Source: a virus
Reading direction: 5' to 3' (one strand)
Virus record (IMG/VR): IMGVR_UViG_3300030061_000374
Span: 1 to 24,193 of that record
DNA length: 24,193 nucleotides
Made by a program: the position numbers and the translations under genes. The notes below the pieces were generated by a model that did not search any database, was not told the origin of the DNA, and worked only from the letters and a program-made list of their open reading frames with translations. Below are positions 1 through 7,305 of the stretch, piece by piece (the first letter of the stretch is position 1; each line of letters starts with the position of its first letter).

Positions 1-192
1 AGGCTCTATACCGCCCATCTGTCTAAGTGATTCTCTAAGGTCAGTGCTGTGTGACTTTGTCATAGACATACTGTTAGTGAACTTATCCATTTGGGTTTGA
101 AGTGCTTTCATATTTTTCTGCGCTTCTTGACTATATCTCTTAAAGTTCTCCATCGCATCGACGGACCTTGGGTCAATTTCTCCATCTACCAT
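1..192 (-). CDS. Tape measure protein, N-terminal 64 codons (partial at left edge)
   Basis: The frame opens with ATG at 192-190 and stays open to base 1, so only the first 64 residues are present. The sequence (begins MVDGEIDPRSVDAMENFK) is polar, rich in Gln, Lys, Met and Ser, and looks like one long amphipathic helix, as expected for the start of a tape measure protein. In siphoviruses this protein sets tail length and is ejected with the DNA. The SD GGAGGGGAG lies just before the ATG. The start overlaps the last 7 bases of the preceding tail-chaperone frame. The call rests mainly on position: the gene directly after a frameshifted chaperone pair is normally the tape measure. The rest of the gene is outside the window, so length and later domains cannot be judged. 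Confidence 0.6.
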   Translation of the reverse strand, partial: MVDGEIDPRSVDAMENFKRYSQEAQKNMKALQTQMDKFTNSMSMTKSHSTDLRESLRQMGGIEP

Positions 193-461
193 TGGCTCCC
201 CTCCAGTGGTGGGACAGTGTCATACCCCAAGTAGACTTTGTTTTCTGAGACCTGTTCTTCTCCCTGCATAGCCTGTGCCCAATACAAAAGTTGCTTAGCA
301 TCATCTATCTCCAAATCTCTAACCTCCTTTATTCCCATTCCGTAGTGTGTCATTAGTAGATATTCCATTCCTTCTTTTTGAAAGCGAAGCCGGTCAGTTA
401 CTGTTCTCCCGTAGACGAACCGTTTGATGTTGCCAACTTCGCTTCCCGAAAAACTAGCCAA
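186..461 (-). CDS. Tail assembly chaperone, second frame (gpT-like extension made by -1 frameshift)
   Basis: This frame lies one base back (-1) from the gene at 398-673 and overlaps its last part. It ends with TAG at 188-186, seven bases inside the tape measure start. Upstream it is closed by TAG and TGA at 476-471, and the only nearby start, TTG at 461, has no SD. That is unusual here, where nearly every gene has a strong one, and it suggests the frame is entered by slippage rather than initiation. Lambda gpG/gpGT and many siphoviruses make a chaperone and a longer frameshifted form from this position; the longer form binds the tape measure and recruits tail-tube subunits. Shifting at the T-run near 453-449 would give a fusion of about 162 residues. 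Role inferred from layout, not from recognised motifs. Confidence 0.6.
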   Translation of the reverse strand: MASFSGSEVGNIKRFVYGRTVTDRLRFQKEGMEYLLMTHYGMGIKEVRDLEIDDAKQLLYWAQAMQGEEQVSENKVYLGYDTVPPLEGSQW

Positions 462-673
462 CCCATAACTTCACTAGGCGTTAATCCTTCGATGTCTATG
501 TAGTCGTCGCAGACTAACCACTTTTCAAAAGCATGTCTCCAGTATTGTGAGAAATCCATTGTACCATCCATAAGTAACGGCGCAACTGCTTGTACATCAA
601 AGAATGTCAAGCGTTTTGCTGTAATTTCTAAAGGTCGGCCATTTATTTTTATTTTATTCTTCTTCGGTGACAT
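398..673 (-). CDS. Tail assembly chaperone, first frame (gpG-like)
   Basis: A 91-residue protein that begins ATG at 673 within the end of the acidic gene before it (20-base overlap). The SD-like GAAGTGAG sits 6 bases upstream. The N-terminus is basic (MSPKKNKIKINGRPLEI) and the rest is a compact helical sequence containing FFDVQAVAPLL, an aromatic stretch SQYWRHAFEKW and LTPSEVMGWLVF. Small helical proteins placed between the tail tube and the tape measure, with a second overlapping frame at -1, are the hallmark of siphovirus tail assembly chaperones, which hold the tape measure during tail polymerisation and are absent from the virion. No family signature is recognisable by eye. The C-terminal residues after the slip site (TSNGSSTGEQ) are polar and look dispensable, as in other short chaperone forms. 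Confidence 0.6.
   Translation of the reverse strand: MSPKKNKIKINGRPLEITAKRLTFFDVQAVAPLLMDGTMDFSQYWRHAFEKWLVCDDYIDIEGLTPSEVMGWLVFREAKLATSNGSSTGEQ
448..454 (-). promoter_or_regulatory. Candidate -1 frameshift site, GTTTTTC
   Basis: On the coding strand the zero-frame codons CTA GTT TTT CGG contain a five-T run. A Phe tRNA on TTT can move back one base and re-pair perfectly with TTT, which enters the frame ending at 186. It is not a perfect X XXY YYZ heptamer, but it is the best slip site I found in the shared open window (470-398). Confidence 0.4.
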
Positions 674-860
674 ACTTACTCACTTCTTTATCATTCGATG
701 CAGCCTCTTCTGAGGGGGCATCATTAGCAAGGTGGGCGAACGGGTCGTCGCTGGCTTTCCCTGCTTCGGGGTCAAAGAGGTATTCTCCTCCTTCTTCTTC
801 TTCTTCTTCTGCCAAATCTACTACAGGCGAGTGAAGGTTTTTCCAAATCTTCAACGGCAT
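654..860 (-). CDS. Small acidic protein between tail tube and chaperones
   Basis: A 68-residue protein, strongly acidic, with a run of six Glu near residue 18 and more acidic stretches to the C-terminal EEE. It starts at ATG 860 with SD GAGATGAT six bases upstream. I recognise no family. The sequence looks intrinsically disordered. Its position just after the tail-tube candidate and overlapping the chaperone start suggests a tail-assembly helper or a disordered extension once fused to a neighbour, but this is only inferred from context. An overlap of 20 bases with the next gene implies translational coupling. Confidence 0.55.
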   Translation of the reverse strand: MPLKIWKNLHSPVVDLAEEEEEEGGEYLFDPEAGKASDDPFAHLANDAPSEEAASNDKEVSKYVTEEE

Positions 861-869
861 AGTATCATC

Positions 870-2936
870 TCAACAGTGGTAAAGCGTATCTTCGCTTATG
901 ACTTTTAGGTTCCTAGGCTCTAGCCTAATTTTAGAATGCAACAATCCCTTGTCATCAGGGACAGGTATAGGTGCTGCGGTAATAATATAATCATCTAATA
1001 ATATCCTCATAGACTGTACAGCGGTGTTATCAGAAGATAAATCAGCGGTAGCAGTCGCCGGTTTAGTGAAGTAAAGATGGATTAAGTTTCCAGTGGAACC
1101 TACTGTGCCGCTCTGTTCAATGTGAGTTCTTAATTGGTGGAATAGTGTAGCATCAGTTAAGACTACATCTATTTCCATCTCAAACTCTTCACGACCTTCA
1201 CGGATAATTGAAGCATTTCGTGTACCGCCGTAAGGTACTTGTTTAAGGCTTAGTCCTGTACCAGTATCTGTGCTTTCTGCAACAGGGTTGCTTTGAATTG
1301 TATGGAATACTTCTACTCCAGTCTTACCTCTCAATTCAAACGCACTTACATATCCTAAACTAGAGCCGAATGCTTCTACGCTTCCGTTGTAAAACATAAA
1401 CGGTTTCTCTGTACCGCTCGCTATGCCGGAAGCCTTTCTTGATGTTTCGTCAGTAGCAACATTTTGGAACATACGATGAGAATTATACCTGTCACCTTTG
1501 TGCGACGACTCAAGTCTACCCGTATCTGTATAACAGGAGAGCGCATCAAAGATGCACCTGTACTTGAGTTCAGCGTCTACAGTTGAGGACAATTCCCATT
1601 CTACTACTTTGCAGCCTCTAAAGATGCGAGTCAGTTGCTTACTGTCTGTAGAACCACCCGGTGCATTTACACCGTCTCCTGTTTCAGCATAATAAGAACC
1701 TACATCTCTGTTTCTAATACTGTGCTCTATACAGAAAGAAGGAATAGTATCTGCTGAAAAGAATAGTTTCCTTACAGGCCACTCTACTAGATTAGAAGAT
1801 GATATATGAGGTCCAGCACTATTAGTAGTGAAATACCTTCTGATTCCAACAGGGTCGTTTGAGTGAGCAAATTGCCAAGGGTCATCTACGAATATCCTAT
1901 AGCCGCTACTCAGAGCCTCGGCTGCAACTATGCGCCTGCACTCACTTGTCTCTGCCCACTCAAAGTGATGAGCGTCAGAACCTAAAGTACTGTTTGTGGA
2001 TGCAAGATTAGCGCCCGGAGGCCAGTACTTGCTAGTAGCCAAAGAAGGTGCTTTGTATGTTGTAGTAGGGCTTCTTGTAGAATCCTTGATTATAATATAT
2101 TGACCTACGACATAGTCCTCATCCCCTGCCGTCAGATTTAATGTAACTGAACCAAAGTTCAAATCGGGTATATCAATGTAAGTTTGACCCGGAGACACAG
2201 TGTAAGTAAAGTCAGTTTGGTCAGAGCCCATGACCTTACCACAGTTGTAAGCATCTACGACTTCTCTACCAAGACTGTAGTATAACCAGCGAGGATTGTG
2301 CAAAGGCATCTCAAGCGCTCCGCCCATATGATGTACTTTGCCTGTCTGCTGTACTGCTGCTTGTCTACCAAGCCCTACGACATGGTATTTGTGAAGGTCA
2401 ACCTTTGTGTCAGGTAAAGTCATGAAAGAAGCCAGCCCTACAAACTGGTCTATTAGACTAATCTCCTTGGAAACTTTAGCCTGAGAGTTTAGTGAAAACT
2501 CGGTGCTTGCCGTAATCGTAGGCATACCTAAAGAATGAATGGAAATTATATCAGTACTGGAACTAGTAACATTCCCACCTAGTGCAGGTACAATCTTAAT
2601 CTTAGTATATGTGTCAAATGTATGGTCTACGATACTGAAAATCTTACCATTTAGGCCGTCATAATAGTGACTTGCAAAGGCACCACTAGTACCATGAAAA
2701 GTCATCTTTGTACCAATCAACATGCCTACAGGCACAGACAGGACACCAGTGGTGCTGTGACGACCTATTGTACCGTTAACGCTTCCAATAGCCCCACCGA
2801 ATACAATTTCTGTATAATCTGTATAGTTAGTAGCGACCCATGTAAAAGGCTGGCCGTGCTCTAAGTGCAGGCCAGTCTCGTGACCCATAGTGACTTCCGA
2901 GACATCTCCCTTGTAATGTGCGCCAAACCCACTCAT
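870..2936 (-). CDS. Tail tube protein candidate, oversized (688 aa)
   Basis: Starts at ATG 2936 with SD GGAGG eight bases upstream; the start overlaps the preceding stop as ATGA. The protein is beta-rich with many Gly, Thr and Ser and lacks membrane segments or a signal peptide. It sits where the major tail protein belongs: after the adaptor and tail-completion genes and before the chaperones and tape measure. Tail tube subunits are usually roughly 150 to 300 residues, so 688 implies inserted domains or a duplication. Near residues 430-470 and 590-620 there are stretches (GCKVVEWELSSTVDAELKY; EFEMEIDVVLTDATLF) that look like strands of a tube-type sandwich. Alternatives are a tail-surface or baseplate protein. 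No active-site motif seen. Confidence 0.45.
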   Translation of the reverse strand: MSGFGAHYKGDVSEVTMGHETGLHLEHGQPFTWVATNYTDYTEIVFGGAIGSVNGTIGRHSTTGVLSVPVGMLIGTKMTFHGTSGAFASHYYDGLNGKIFSIVDHTFDTYTKIKIVPALGGNVTSSSTDIISIHSLGMPTITASTEFSLNSQAKVSKEISLIDQFVGLASFMTLPDTKVDLHKYHVVGLGRQAAVQQTGKVHHMGGALEMPLHNPRWLYYSLGREVVDAYNCGKVMGSDQTDFTYTVSPGQTYIDIPDLNFGSVTLNLTAGDEDYVVGQYIIIKDSTRSPTTTYKAPSLATSKYWPPGANLASTNSTLGSDAHHFEWAETSECRRIVAAEALSSGYRIFVDDPWQFAHSNDPVGIRRYFTTNSAGPHISSSNLVEWPVRKLFFSADTIPSFCIEHSIRNRDVGSYYAETGDGVNAPGGSTDSKQLTRIFRGCKVVEWELSSTVDAELKYRCIFDALSCYTDTGRLESSHKGDRYNSHRMFQNVATDETSRKASGIASGTEKPFMFYNGSVEAFGSSLGYVSAFELRGKTGVEVFHTIQSNPVAESTDTGTGLSLKQVPYGGTRNASIIREGREEFEMEIDVVLTDATLFHQLRTHIEQSGTVGSTGNLIHLYFTKPATATADLSSDNTAVQSMRILLDDYIITAAPIPVPDDKGLLHSKIRLEPRNLKVISEDTLYHC

Positions 2937-3406
2937 GGTATCGCCTCCGCAAGTATCACTACTTCTACTTGGAATGTATGTCTGAATAGTTTCTTAGTTC
3001 TGTCACTCAAATCTGTACGAGTCTTGAGAATCATGCGGTCAAAGTTAACTCCATCTCCCTTTCGTGACACATGGATTATGCGACGCATCTCATCTTCCAT
3101 TTTACGCAACCTTGAGCGACCCTTTGCGGTCCTCATGTCTACTGTGATGTTTACACGAGTTGTGACGAAATTATAGAATAGGTCAGGGACTTCTTCGTTA
3201 AGTGCAGTTTCATAGCATAGGATATAGTCACTACGCTCTAAGTCCAAGCGCTTACCACGCTCAGGCCCTTCGCTGGCTATGTCTAACACAATCGGCTTGA
3301 TGTTGTCAGAGTTTGCTCTGTTCCAGCCAGTAGAGTCGCTGGCAGCAAAGTTAGCCTTTAGCATATCAACAACTGTCTCAAGAGGCTCTTTCCATGTAGC
3401 CGTCAC
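2933..3406 (-). CDS. Tail completion / neck protein candidate
   Basis: A 157-residue protein starting at GTG 3406; the start overlaps the adaptor stop as GTGA, with SD-like GGTGGT upstream. The N-terminus MTATWKEPLETVVDMLKAN reads as a helix, then strands (IKPIVLDIAS, YILCYETAL, TTRVNITVDMRT), a basic helix (RSRLRKMEDEMRRIIHVSRK) and a final strand (HTFQVEVVILAEAI). A helix-strands-helix-strand order with a terminal strand that contacts the ring is typical of tail terminator or tail-completion proteins that cap the tail at the neck. The gene lies between the head-tail adaptor and the tail-tube candidate, exactly where that protein is normally encoded. Family assignment is from fold pattern and synteny only. 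Confidence 0.5.
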   Translation of the reverse strand: MTATWKEPLETVVDMLKANFAASDSTGWNRANSDNIKPIVLDIASEGPERGKRLDLERSDYILCYETALNEEVPDLFYNFVTTRVNITVDMRTAKGRSRLRKMEDEMRRIIHVSRKGDGVNFDRMILKTRTDLSDRTKKLFRHTFQVEVVILAEAIP

Positions 3407-5121
3407 GAGAATACCACCACTTCTTTGTAGCGGCTTAGTATCTGCATTGCTTCTTTTCTGTACAACTGTATCTTAGAGCCGAGGTCGACATTTTGAGAGC
3501 CTTCGGGGATGAGTACGGAACGGTCATCTGACATAAGTAAGTCAGCAGCCACTAACTTAGTAGCCGCTTCTTCAATAGCCTTTTCCAAATATCGCTCGCC
3601 ATAAATGTAAGTAGCCTTTACAGCATTCCACTCAAAGAATGGATAAGAGTTGTTGAAGTAAATGATTCCCATTTCGTGGTCAAGCCACCAGTCGCCCAGC
3701 CTCGCTTGCTCGCCAACTCCACCTTGCGTTTCGACTGTAGTCTCTCCTGTAACTGCGTCTACGATTGTAGTCGAGCCTGTAGATTGAGCACCTATGTCAG
3801 TCTTGAACTTGTGTTGAGTGACAGTAACCGTACCATTGCCCGGATAATTACCATGTATTTTGAAACCTGAATCTAAGAAATTATTGGCTCTATCGTGGGC
3901 TGTATAACCTATGATTCCTAAACTACCATCAGTGCTTTCCAAAGTTACCAATCCGAAGTCTACAAAGTCAGAAGAGTCGGTAAAGGTAAGTCTGACATTA
4001 CCATCATTAGTTATGTTACTTAGTACACCAGTTTTAGTCACTGAAGTGGTTTGAGAGATTTGCAACTTGGTTAAATCGCTACTAGCAATAGTAGCAGTTT
4101 CCCCACCTTTAGTTTGTTGCATGCTAGTAATCTTTAACTTGCCGTTACCGTAATCAGAGTTAGCCGAAGCCAAGAACTCGTCATTCACATTGATATTTAC
4201 ATTTCCTGATGCGCCGGGCTGAGTGTAAGTAGTCCCGCCCGGACTTGCATTTCCCGATGCGGCTGTAGCAGTTGTAAAACTCACAGCACCTCTGCTAGTC
4301 CTGTCCTCTTTGTTGATTAGGTCTGCAAGGTTTTGAGCGGTGGTCACTTTGTTAAAATTGGCTTCCCACTGTTGGGTACCAGTACCTGCTGCCAATTTAG
4401 CAAATCCTCCTCCTCCGGGGCAGAGTACAAGTGCACCTCCAATCATCCCTTTGTAATCTAACAAGTTTAACCTAGCCTCTGCACTAGCGAGTTCTCTGTA
4501 ATCGTCTCCTTGCCACAGTTCGATTCTCAAGATTTGTTGAACATTCCTAAACAATAGGGGGGTAGTACCTACATAGTCAGTGTAGTATCGCCTTCGGTAA
4601 GGCTTGTATGTGTCGAAGTTGATGTATTCTGCGACTGCAAGGTAAGGTCTCCAAGCGTTGTGAGTAAAGTTATCAATGCGGTCTTGAACCTCTTTGATGC
4701 GTTGCTCGACTGTAGATTTCTTCATTCCACGAGTCTTGCCGTTAGTGAACGATGCTTGGTTTTGAATGTAAGTATTAAGGGCTGTTGTAAAAGTTGCCTC
4801 TACAAAGTCAACAGTGACAGAATCAAATGCTAACTTAACTCCGCTAGCACCACCATCTGTAATAGCAGTGATTACCCTCTCATCACCAAGTGCGGAACTG
4901 TCGCTGTAAATTAGTATAGTATCTCCTACTGCAAATCCGTGACTTCTGTAATCTGCACCAGTGACATATACACCATCGTCTACCGAATTAGCACTTGCTA
5001 AGACCGCTTCGCCCGGTCCAATGCCGAGTAAATCCGCTACTTTTTGAGCGGTGGTATATACTATGCCATCAGGGTCAAGAGGTCTTGTTTCAGCCTCACC
5101 GGGAGAGAATACTGCTGGCAT
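3403..5121 (-). CDS. Head-tail adaptor (connector) protein with large insertion
   Basis: A 572-residue protein that starts at ATG 5121 with GAGGGG upstream. Its C-terminal 60 residues (ERYLEKAIEEAATKLVAADL, then VLIPEG and a final helix containing EAMQILSRYK) resemble the helical head-tail adaptors of the HK97 gp6 or SPP1 gp15 type, which form the ring beneath the portal. These are usually about 100-200 residues. Here the N-terminal part has a small domain (about 1-110), a helix with KSTVEQRIKEVQDRIDNF near residue 130, a Tyr/Arg-rich stretch, and then a long Gly/Thr/Ser-rich beta segment (about 240-480) that looks inserted. The insertion could be exposed on the neck as a decoration or whisker-like domain. 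It overlaps the next gene by four bases (GTGA). Confidence 0.5.
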   Translation of the reverse strand: MPAVFSPGEAETRPLDPDGIVYTTAQKVADLLGIGPGEAVLASANSVDDGVYVTGADYRSHGFAVGDTILIYSDSSALGDERVITAITDGGASGVKLAFDSVTVDFVEATFTTALNTYIQNQASFTNGKTRGMKKSTVEQRIKEVQDRIDNFTHNAWRPYLAVAEYINFDTYKPYRRRYYTDYVGTTPLLFRNVQQILRIELWQGDDYRELASAEARLNLLDYKGMIGGALVLCPGGGGFAKLAAGTGTQQWEANFNKVTTAQNLADLINKEDRTSRGAVSFTTATAASGNASPGGTTYTQPGASGNVNINVNDEFLASANSDYGNGKLKITSMQQTKGGETATIASSDLTKLQISQTTSVTKTGVLSNITNDGNVRLTFTDSSDFVDFGLVTLESTDGSLGIIGYTAHDRANNFLDSGFKIHGNYPGNGTVTVTQHKFKTDIGAQSTGSTTIVDAVTGETTVETQGGVGEQARLGDWWLDHEMGIIYFNNSYPFFEWNAVKATYIYGERYLEKAIEEAATKLVAADLLMSDDRSVLIPEGSQNVDLGSKIQLYRKEAMQILSRYKEVVVFS

Positions 5122-5179
5122 GTTTCATTCCCCTCACCTAAGCCACGCTATACCTCTTCAATAACCCTGTCGCCAAAGA

Positions 5180-5464
5180 TTACATCTCCTTCTTGCCTAA
5201 ATTGAAATCGATGTGGGCTCCACAAGTTCTACACTTGTCAACCCAGCAAAAGTAAAGCATTCCGCAACTCTTGCATCGAGTGCCTGAACCAATGTTCAGT
5301 ACATCGCCTGCGTTCTTGTTACGGTTCCTTTGCTTGAGAGTGAGCCCGTCTAGGGGCTTATCTTCGTTAGTTCTGACTGCTGCGCCGTATGATTCGTTAA
5401 GACGAATGCCACGCTTCTCTAAGCGCTTTATGTCATCGAGGCCAAGGCTACCGAATCCTTCCAC
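5180..5464 (-). CDS. Small zinc-knuckle protein
   Basis: A 94-residue protein starting at GTG 5464, fixed by the box GAGGTGATTAA directly before it. The C-terminal third has C64-x2-C67, an extra C73, and C78-x2-C81, a treble-clef or zinc-ribbon type metal site. The N-terminal part is charged and probably helical (LDDIKRLEKRGIRL), followed by a Lys/Arg/Asn-rich linker. Its place inside the head-tail gene block suggests a minor structural or assembly role, though small zinc proteins can also bind nucleic acid or act on transcription. I do not recognise a named family. The 58-base gap after it (5122-5179) is one of the longest in the window and contains nothing I can call. Confidence 0.6.
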   Translation of the reverse strand: MEGFGSLGLDDIKRLEKRGIRLNESYGAAVRTNEDKPLDGLTLKQRNRNKNAGDVLNIGSGTRCKSCGMLYFCWVDKCRTCGAHIDFNLGKKEM

Positions 5465-5475
5465 TTAATCACCTC
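5465..5475 (-). promoter_or_regulatory. Stop-SD box GAGGTGATTAA (copy 2)
   Basis: Identical 11-base box, again with the upstream TGA built into it. It is followed directly by GTG, which decides the start of the zinc-knuckle protein. Confidence 0.65.
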
Positions 5476-5665
5476 ATAGATAAGTGATTAATATGTAGTA
5501 ATTTCCTAAGACTAACATTGGGTCTGATGCTACTAGGCTAGAAGTAGTAAGGCCAGTCAATGTACCTACATCGCTTTCTATTAAAGCCAGCAATGTGGTC
5601 TTATCTGAAAATTGTCTAGGAGAATAAGGTCCTACCAGTTTGAACTTTGGTTCTAATGTTGCCAT
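5474..5665 (-). CDS. Small hypothetical structural protein (63 aa)
   Basis: Begins at ATG 5665 with SD-like GGAAGTGAT spaced three bases from the start; the SD contains the preceding gene's TGA stop. The sequence starts MATLEPKFKLVGPYSPRQF and ends in a hydrophobic, strand-like stretch (PMLVLGNYYILITYL). It does not align obviously with the four paralogs upstream. Its own stop TGA is part of the next gene's SD box. Size and position between the decoration-like proteins and the adaptor suggest a minor head component. Function unknown. Confidence 0.5.
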   Translation of the reverse strand: MATLEPKFKLVGPYSPRQFSDKTTLLALIESDVGTLTGLTTSSLVASDPMLVLGNYYILITYL

Positions 5666-5669
5666 CTAA

Positions 5670-5990
5670 TCACTTCCTTCCAATTATTATACCTGATGTT
5701 TTGCCTTCGATTGTAGAAGTTATTGTGGCCGCAGCGTTATCTGCTTGCTTTAGAGTCACAGTGGTACCGCTTAATTCTACACAAATTGGTATGTGTAACT
5801 CAAAAGGATTACTACCGTTATCAAATGTACTACGGGCAAGGGTTGCCTGACCAACAGGGTTAACCACTACGCTGTAAATCTCTCTCATGTATGGCGATGC
5901 ATCAAGAGTTACTGCTTGGTTCTCATCAGATTTGAATGCCACTATTATTAGCCCATTGACATTAGTAGGGTTATCAAATGTTACTGCCAT
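5670..5990 (-). CDS. Decoration-like protein, paralog 4 of 4
   Basis: A 106-residue protein starting at ATG 5990 in a TAATG overlap with the preceding stop; SD GGGAGG upstream. It opens MAVTFDNPTNVNG, continues with a block like its siblings (LDASPYMREIYSVVV) and ends IIIGRK. The shared pattern in the family is MA-V-x-F-[DE]-x-RP at the start, a central D-x-SPYM-R-x-[IV]-x-SV motif, and IGRK at the end. This copy is the most diverged near its N-terminus, having lost the RP and GD residues. All look like small beta sandwiches without membrane segments. Four such genes just after the capsid gene suggest head decoration or cement subunits, but a vertex or tail role is possible. Confidence 0.6.
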   Translation of the reverse strand: MAVTFDNPTNVNGLIIVAFKSDENQAVTLDASPYMREIYSVVVNPVGQATLARSTFDNGSNPFELHIPICVELSGTTVTLKQADNAAATITSTIEGKTSGIIIGRK

Positions 5991-6322
5991 TAGCCCTTCC
6001 TCCCTATTGCTATGAAGTGGCCTGCTGCCGTAGCGCCGCCACCCACCGCTCCACCGAATAATGTAACTGATGTGCCGCTTGTTCCTGTTATGTGACAGCC
6101 GTCAGGTGTTGGAACATTTCTATTCACACTACCACCTGCTTCGTTATCGCATCCTATAGATGTGACTGGAGTGGCAATCCCTGTTGGTAACATTAACTGT
6201 ACGCTATCAACTATCCTCATGTAAGGGCTTAGGTCTATAGTAGTATCAGAAGCAGCGTATGTGCCTCTAATCATAACTTGGTCTCCGAGATTTACTGGTC
6301 TCGTTTCAAAAACTACTGCCAT
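5990..6322 (-). CDS. Decoration-like protein, paralog 3 of 4
   Basis: A 110-residue protein from ATG 6322 in a TAATG overlap, SD GGGAGGAG upstream. It begins MAVVFETRPVNLGDQVMI, has the family motif LSPYMRIVDSVQL near residues 31-43 and ends FIAIGRKG. Between them is a Gly/Thr/Ser-rich loop region (GGAVGGGATAAG) that varies between copies. It pairs closely with paralog 2 in the N-terminal RP-x2-LGD motif and with paralog 4 in the SPYM-R motif, so it bridges the family and supports one common origin. Probable surface subunit of the capsid, inferred from position after the major capsid gene. Confidence 0.62.
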   Translation of the reverse strand: MAVVFETRPVNLGDQVMIRGTYAASDTTIDLSPYMRIVDSVQLMLPTGIATPVTSIGCDNEAGGSVNRNVPTPDGCHITGTSGTSVTLFGGAVGGGATAAGHFIAIGRKG

Positions 6323-6636
6323 TATGCTCTCCTCCCATAAATCATTAACTTGCCAGCACCATTGTTTGTGCCGAAGCCTGAGCCTCCGCCTAGTATAGTG
6401 AATGACCTTCTGTCAGTACCAAGAATAGCCTGAGTCGCCGTATTCGTGTTACCTGCCGTTAGCATGTTAACATTGGTAGGTGCTTCAGTATTCATTACAA
6501 TTATCGCATCTATCAACATACCGGGCACTTTGATTGGAAGTGACGCTGCCACATCCGTTTCTGCAGCAGTATATTCTGCTGTTAGAATAATTCTGTCACC
6601 GAGGTAAATCGGTCTTTTGTCAAAGGTCACTGCCAA
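6322..6636 (-). CDS. Decoration-like protein, paralog 2 of 4 (TTG start)
   Basis: A 104-residue protein that starts at TTG 6636. Two facts fix this rare start: the box GAGGTGATTAA lies two bases upstream, and the resulting N-terminus MAVTFDKRPIYLGDRIIL lines up residue for residue with paralogs 1 and 3. The C-terminus is LMIYGRRA, matching the family's IGRK ending. The middle carries a longer strand segment (IDAIIVMNTE) and a Gly/Asn-rich loop. The stop overlaps the next start as TAATG. Function as for the rest of the family: likely a capsid decoration or minor surface protein. Confidence 0.62.
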   Translation of the reverse strand: MAVTFDKRPIYLGDRIILTAEYTAAETDVAASLPIKVPGMLIDAIIVMNTEAPTNVNMLTAGNTNTATQAILGTDRRSFTILGGGSGFGTNNGAGKLMIYGRRA

Positions 6637-6638
6637 GG

Positions 6639-6649
6639 TTAATCACCTC
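6639..6649 (-). promoter_or_regulatory. Stop-SD box GAGGTGATTAA (copy 3)
   Basis: Identical box, two bases before TTG 6636, with the TGA of the 81-residue gene inside it. It decides the TTG start of decoration paralog 2. Confidence 0.65.
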
Positions 6650-6893
6650 AGCGTGTTCCTATTGCCATCCAAGTACCGCCACCACTACCTGCTTCTGTAG
6701 CATGTGCTGTTGTTCCGTTGATGGAAGTCACCATTGCTCTTGCTGTAGCGTCTGCCTCATTACATGCAAAGAATATAATCTTTGAAAGATGTGAAGAAAG
6801 GTCTACTGAAATAGTATCGCCGTTTGCAAATGTTCCTGTTATTACTACCAAGTCACCAATTACATGTGGTCTTGGGTCAGTTGTTATAGCCAT
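6648..6893 (-). CDS. Decoration-like protein, paralog 1 of 4 (shortest)
   Basis: An 81-residue protein from ATG 6893 with SD GGAGATGA upstream. It begins MAITTDPRPHVIGDLVVI, aligning with the MAVTFDKRP-x2-LGD start of paralogs 2 and 3, has a matching ISVDLSSHLSKI stretch and ends WMAIGTR, the family's short C-terminal strand. It is about 25 residues shorter than its siblings, missing the variable loop. The shared head and tail with a variable middle suggest a duplicated beta-sandwich scaffold whose exposed loop differs between copies. Confidence 0.6.
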   Translation of the reverse strand: MAITTDPRPHVIGDLVVITGTFANGDTISVDLSSHLSKIIFFACNEADATARAMVTSINGTTAHATEAGSGGGTWMAIGTR

Positions 6894-6895
6894 GA

Positions 6896-7294
6896 TTATT
6901 CATCTCCTGATGATTCATCCACTGGGTCTTCGACTATAGTCTCTTCGACTATTTCTTCGACTACAGGCTCAGGAGCAGGCGGGTTGAGAGTGGTCTTTAC
7001 CATGTCGAGCAATTTGCTCTTGGTAGTATATCCACTTACAACCTCGCCTTTTCCTTTAAGCCATGCACTTATGTCTTTCTTAGTCCAACCGCTGTCAGGG
7101 AGTCCGTCGTTTCCAGCGTCTACAGTAACACCTTCATCGCCTTCAATTTTGAAGTGCTTAGGTGCTGCTCTGTATCGTGCGTTGTGGTTAAGCCATTCCT
7201 GACTAACCTCGACAGGTTCTCCTCTAACCCAGTTTCCATTCATACCAAGCATGCGCCTGTACATGTACGGACCTAGATAGGTTATAGTAGGCAA
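6896..7294 (-). CDS. HeH/SAP-like domain protein with acidic tail
   Basis: A 132-residue protein from TTG 7294, supported by a strong SD (GAGGTGAGG) overlapping the previous stop; no ATG with an SD lies near. Residues 1-45 form a short N-terminal region (TYLGPYMYRRMLGMNG). Residues about 67-103 (WTKKDISAWLKGKG, then TTKSKLLDMVK) have the helix-extension-helix pattern of HeH/LEM or SAP-like domains, which are common in small proteins encoded next to phage capsid genes and can bind DNA or partner proteins. The last 25 residues are Pro/Val/Glu-rich and acidic, probably disordered. Likely a minor head or connector component. Confidence 0.55.
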   Translation of the reverse strand: MPTITYLGPYMYRRMLGMNGNWVRGEPVEVSQEWLNHNARYRAAPKHFKIEGDEGVTVDAGNDGLPDSGWTKKDISAWLKGKGEVVSGYTTKSKLLDMVKTTLNPPAPEPVVEEIVEETIVEDPVDESSGDE

Positions 7295-7305
7295 GTTTCC
7301 TCACC

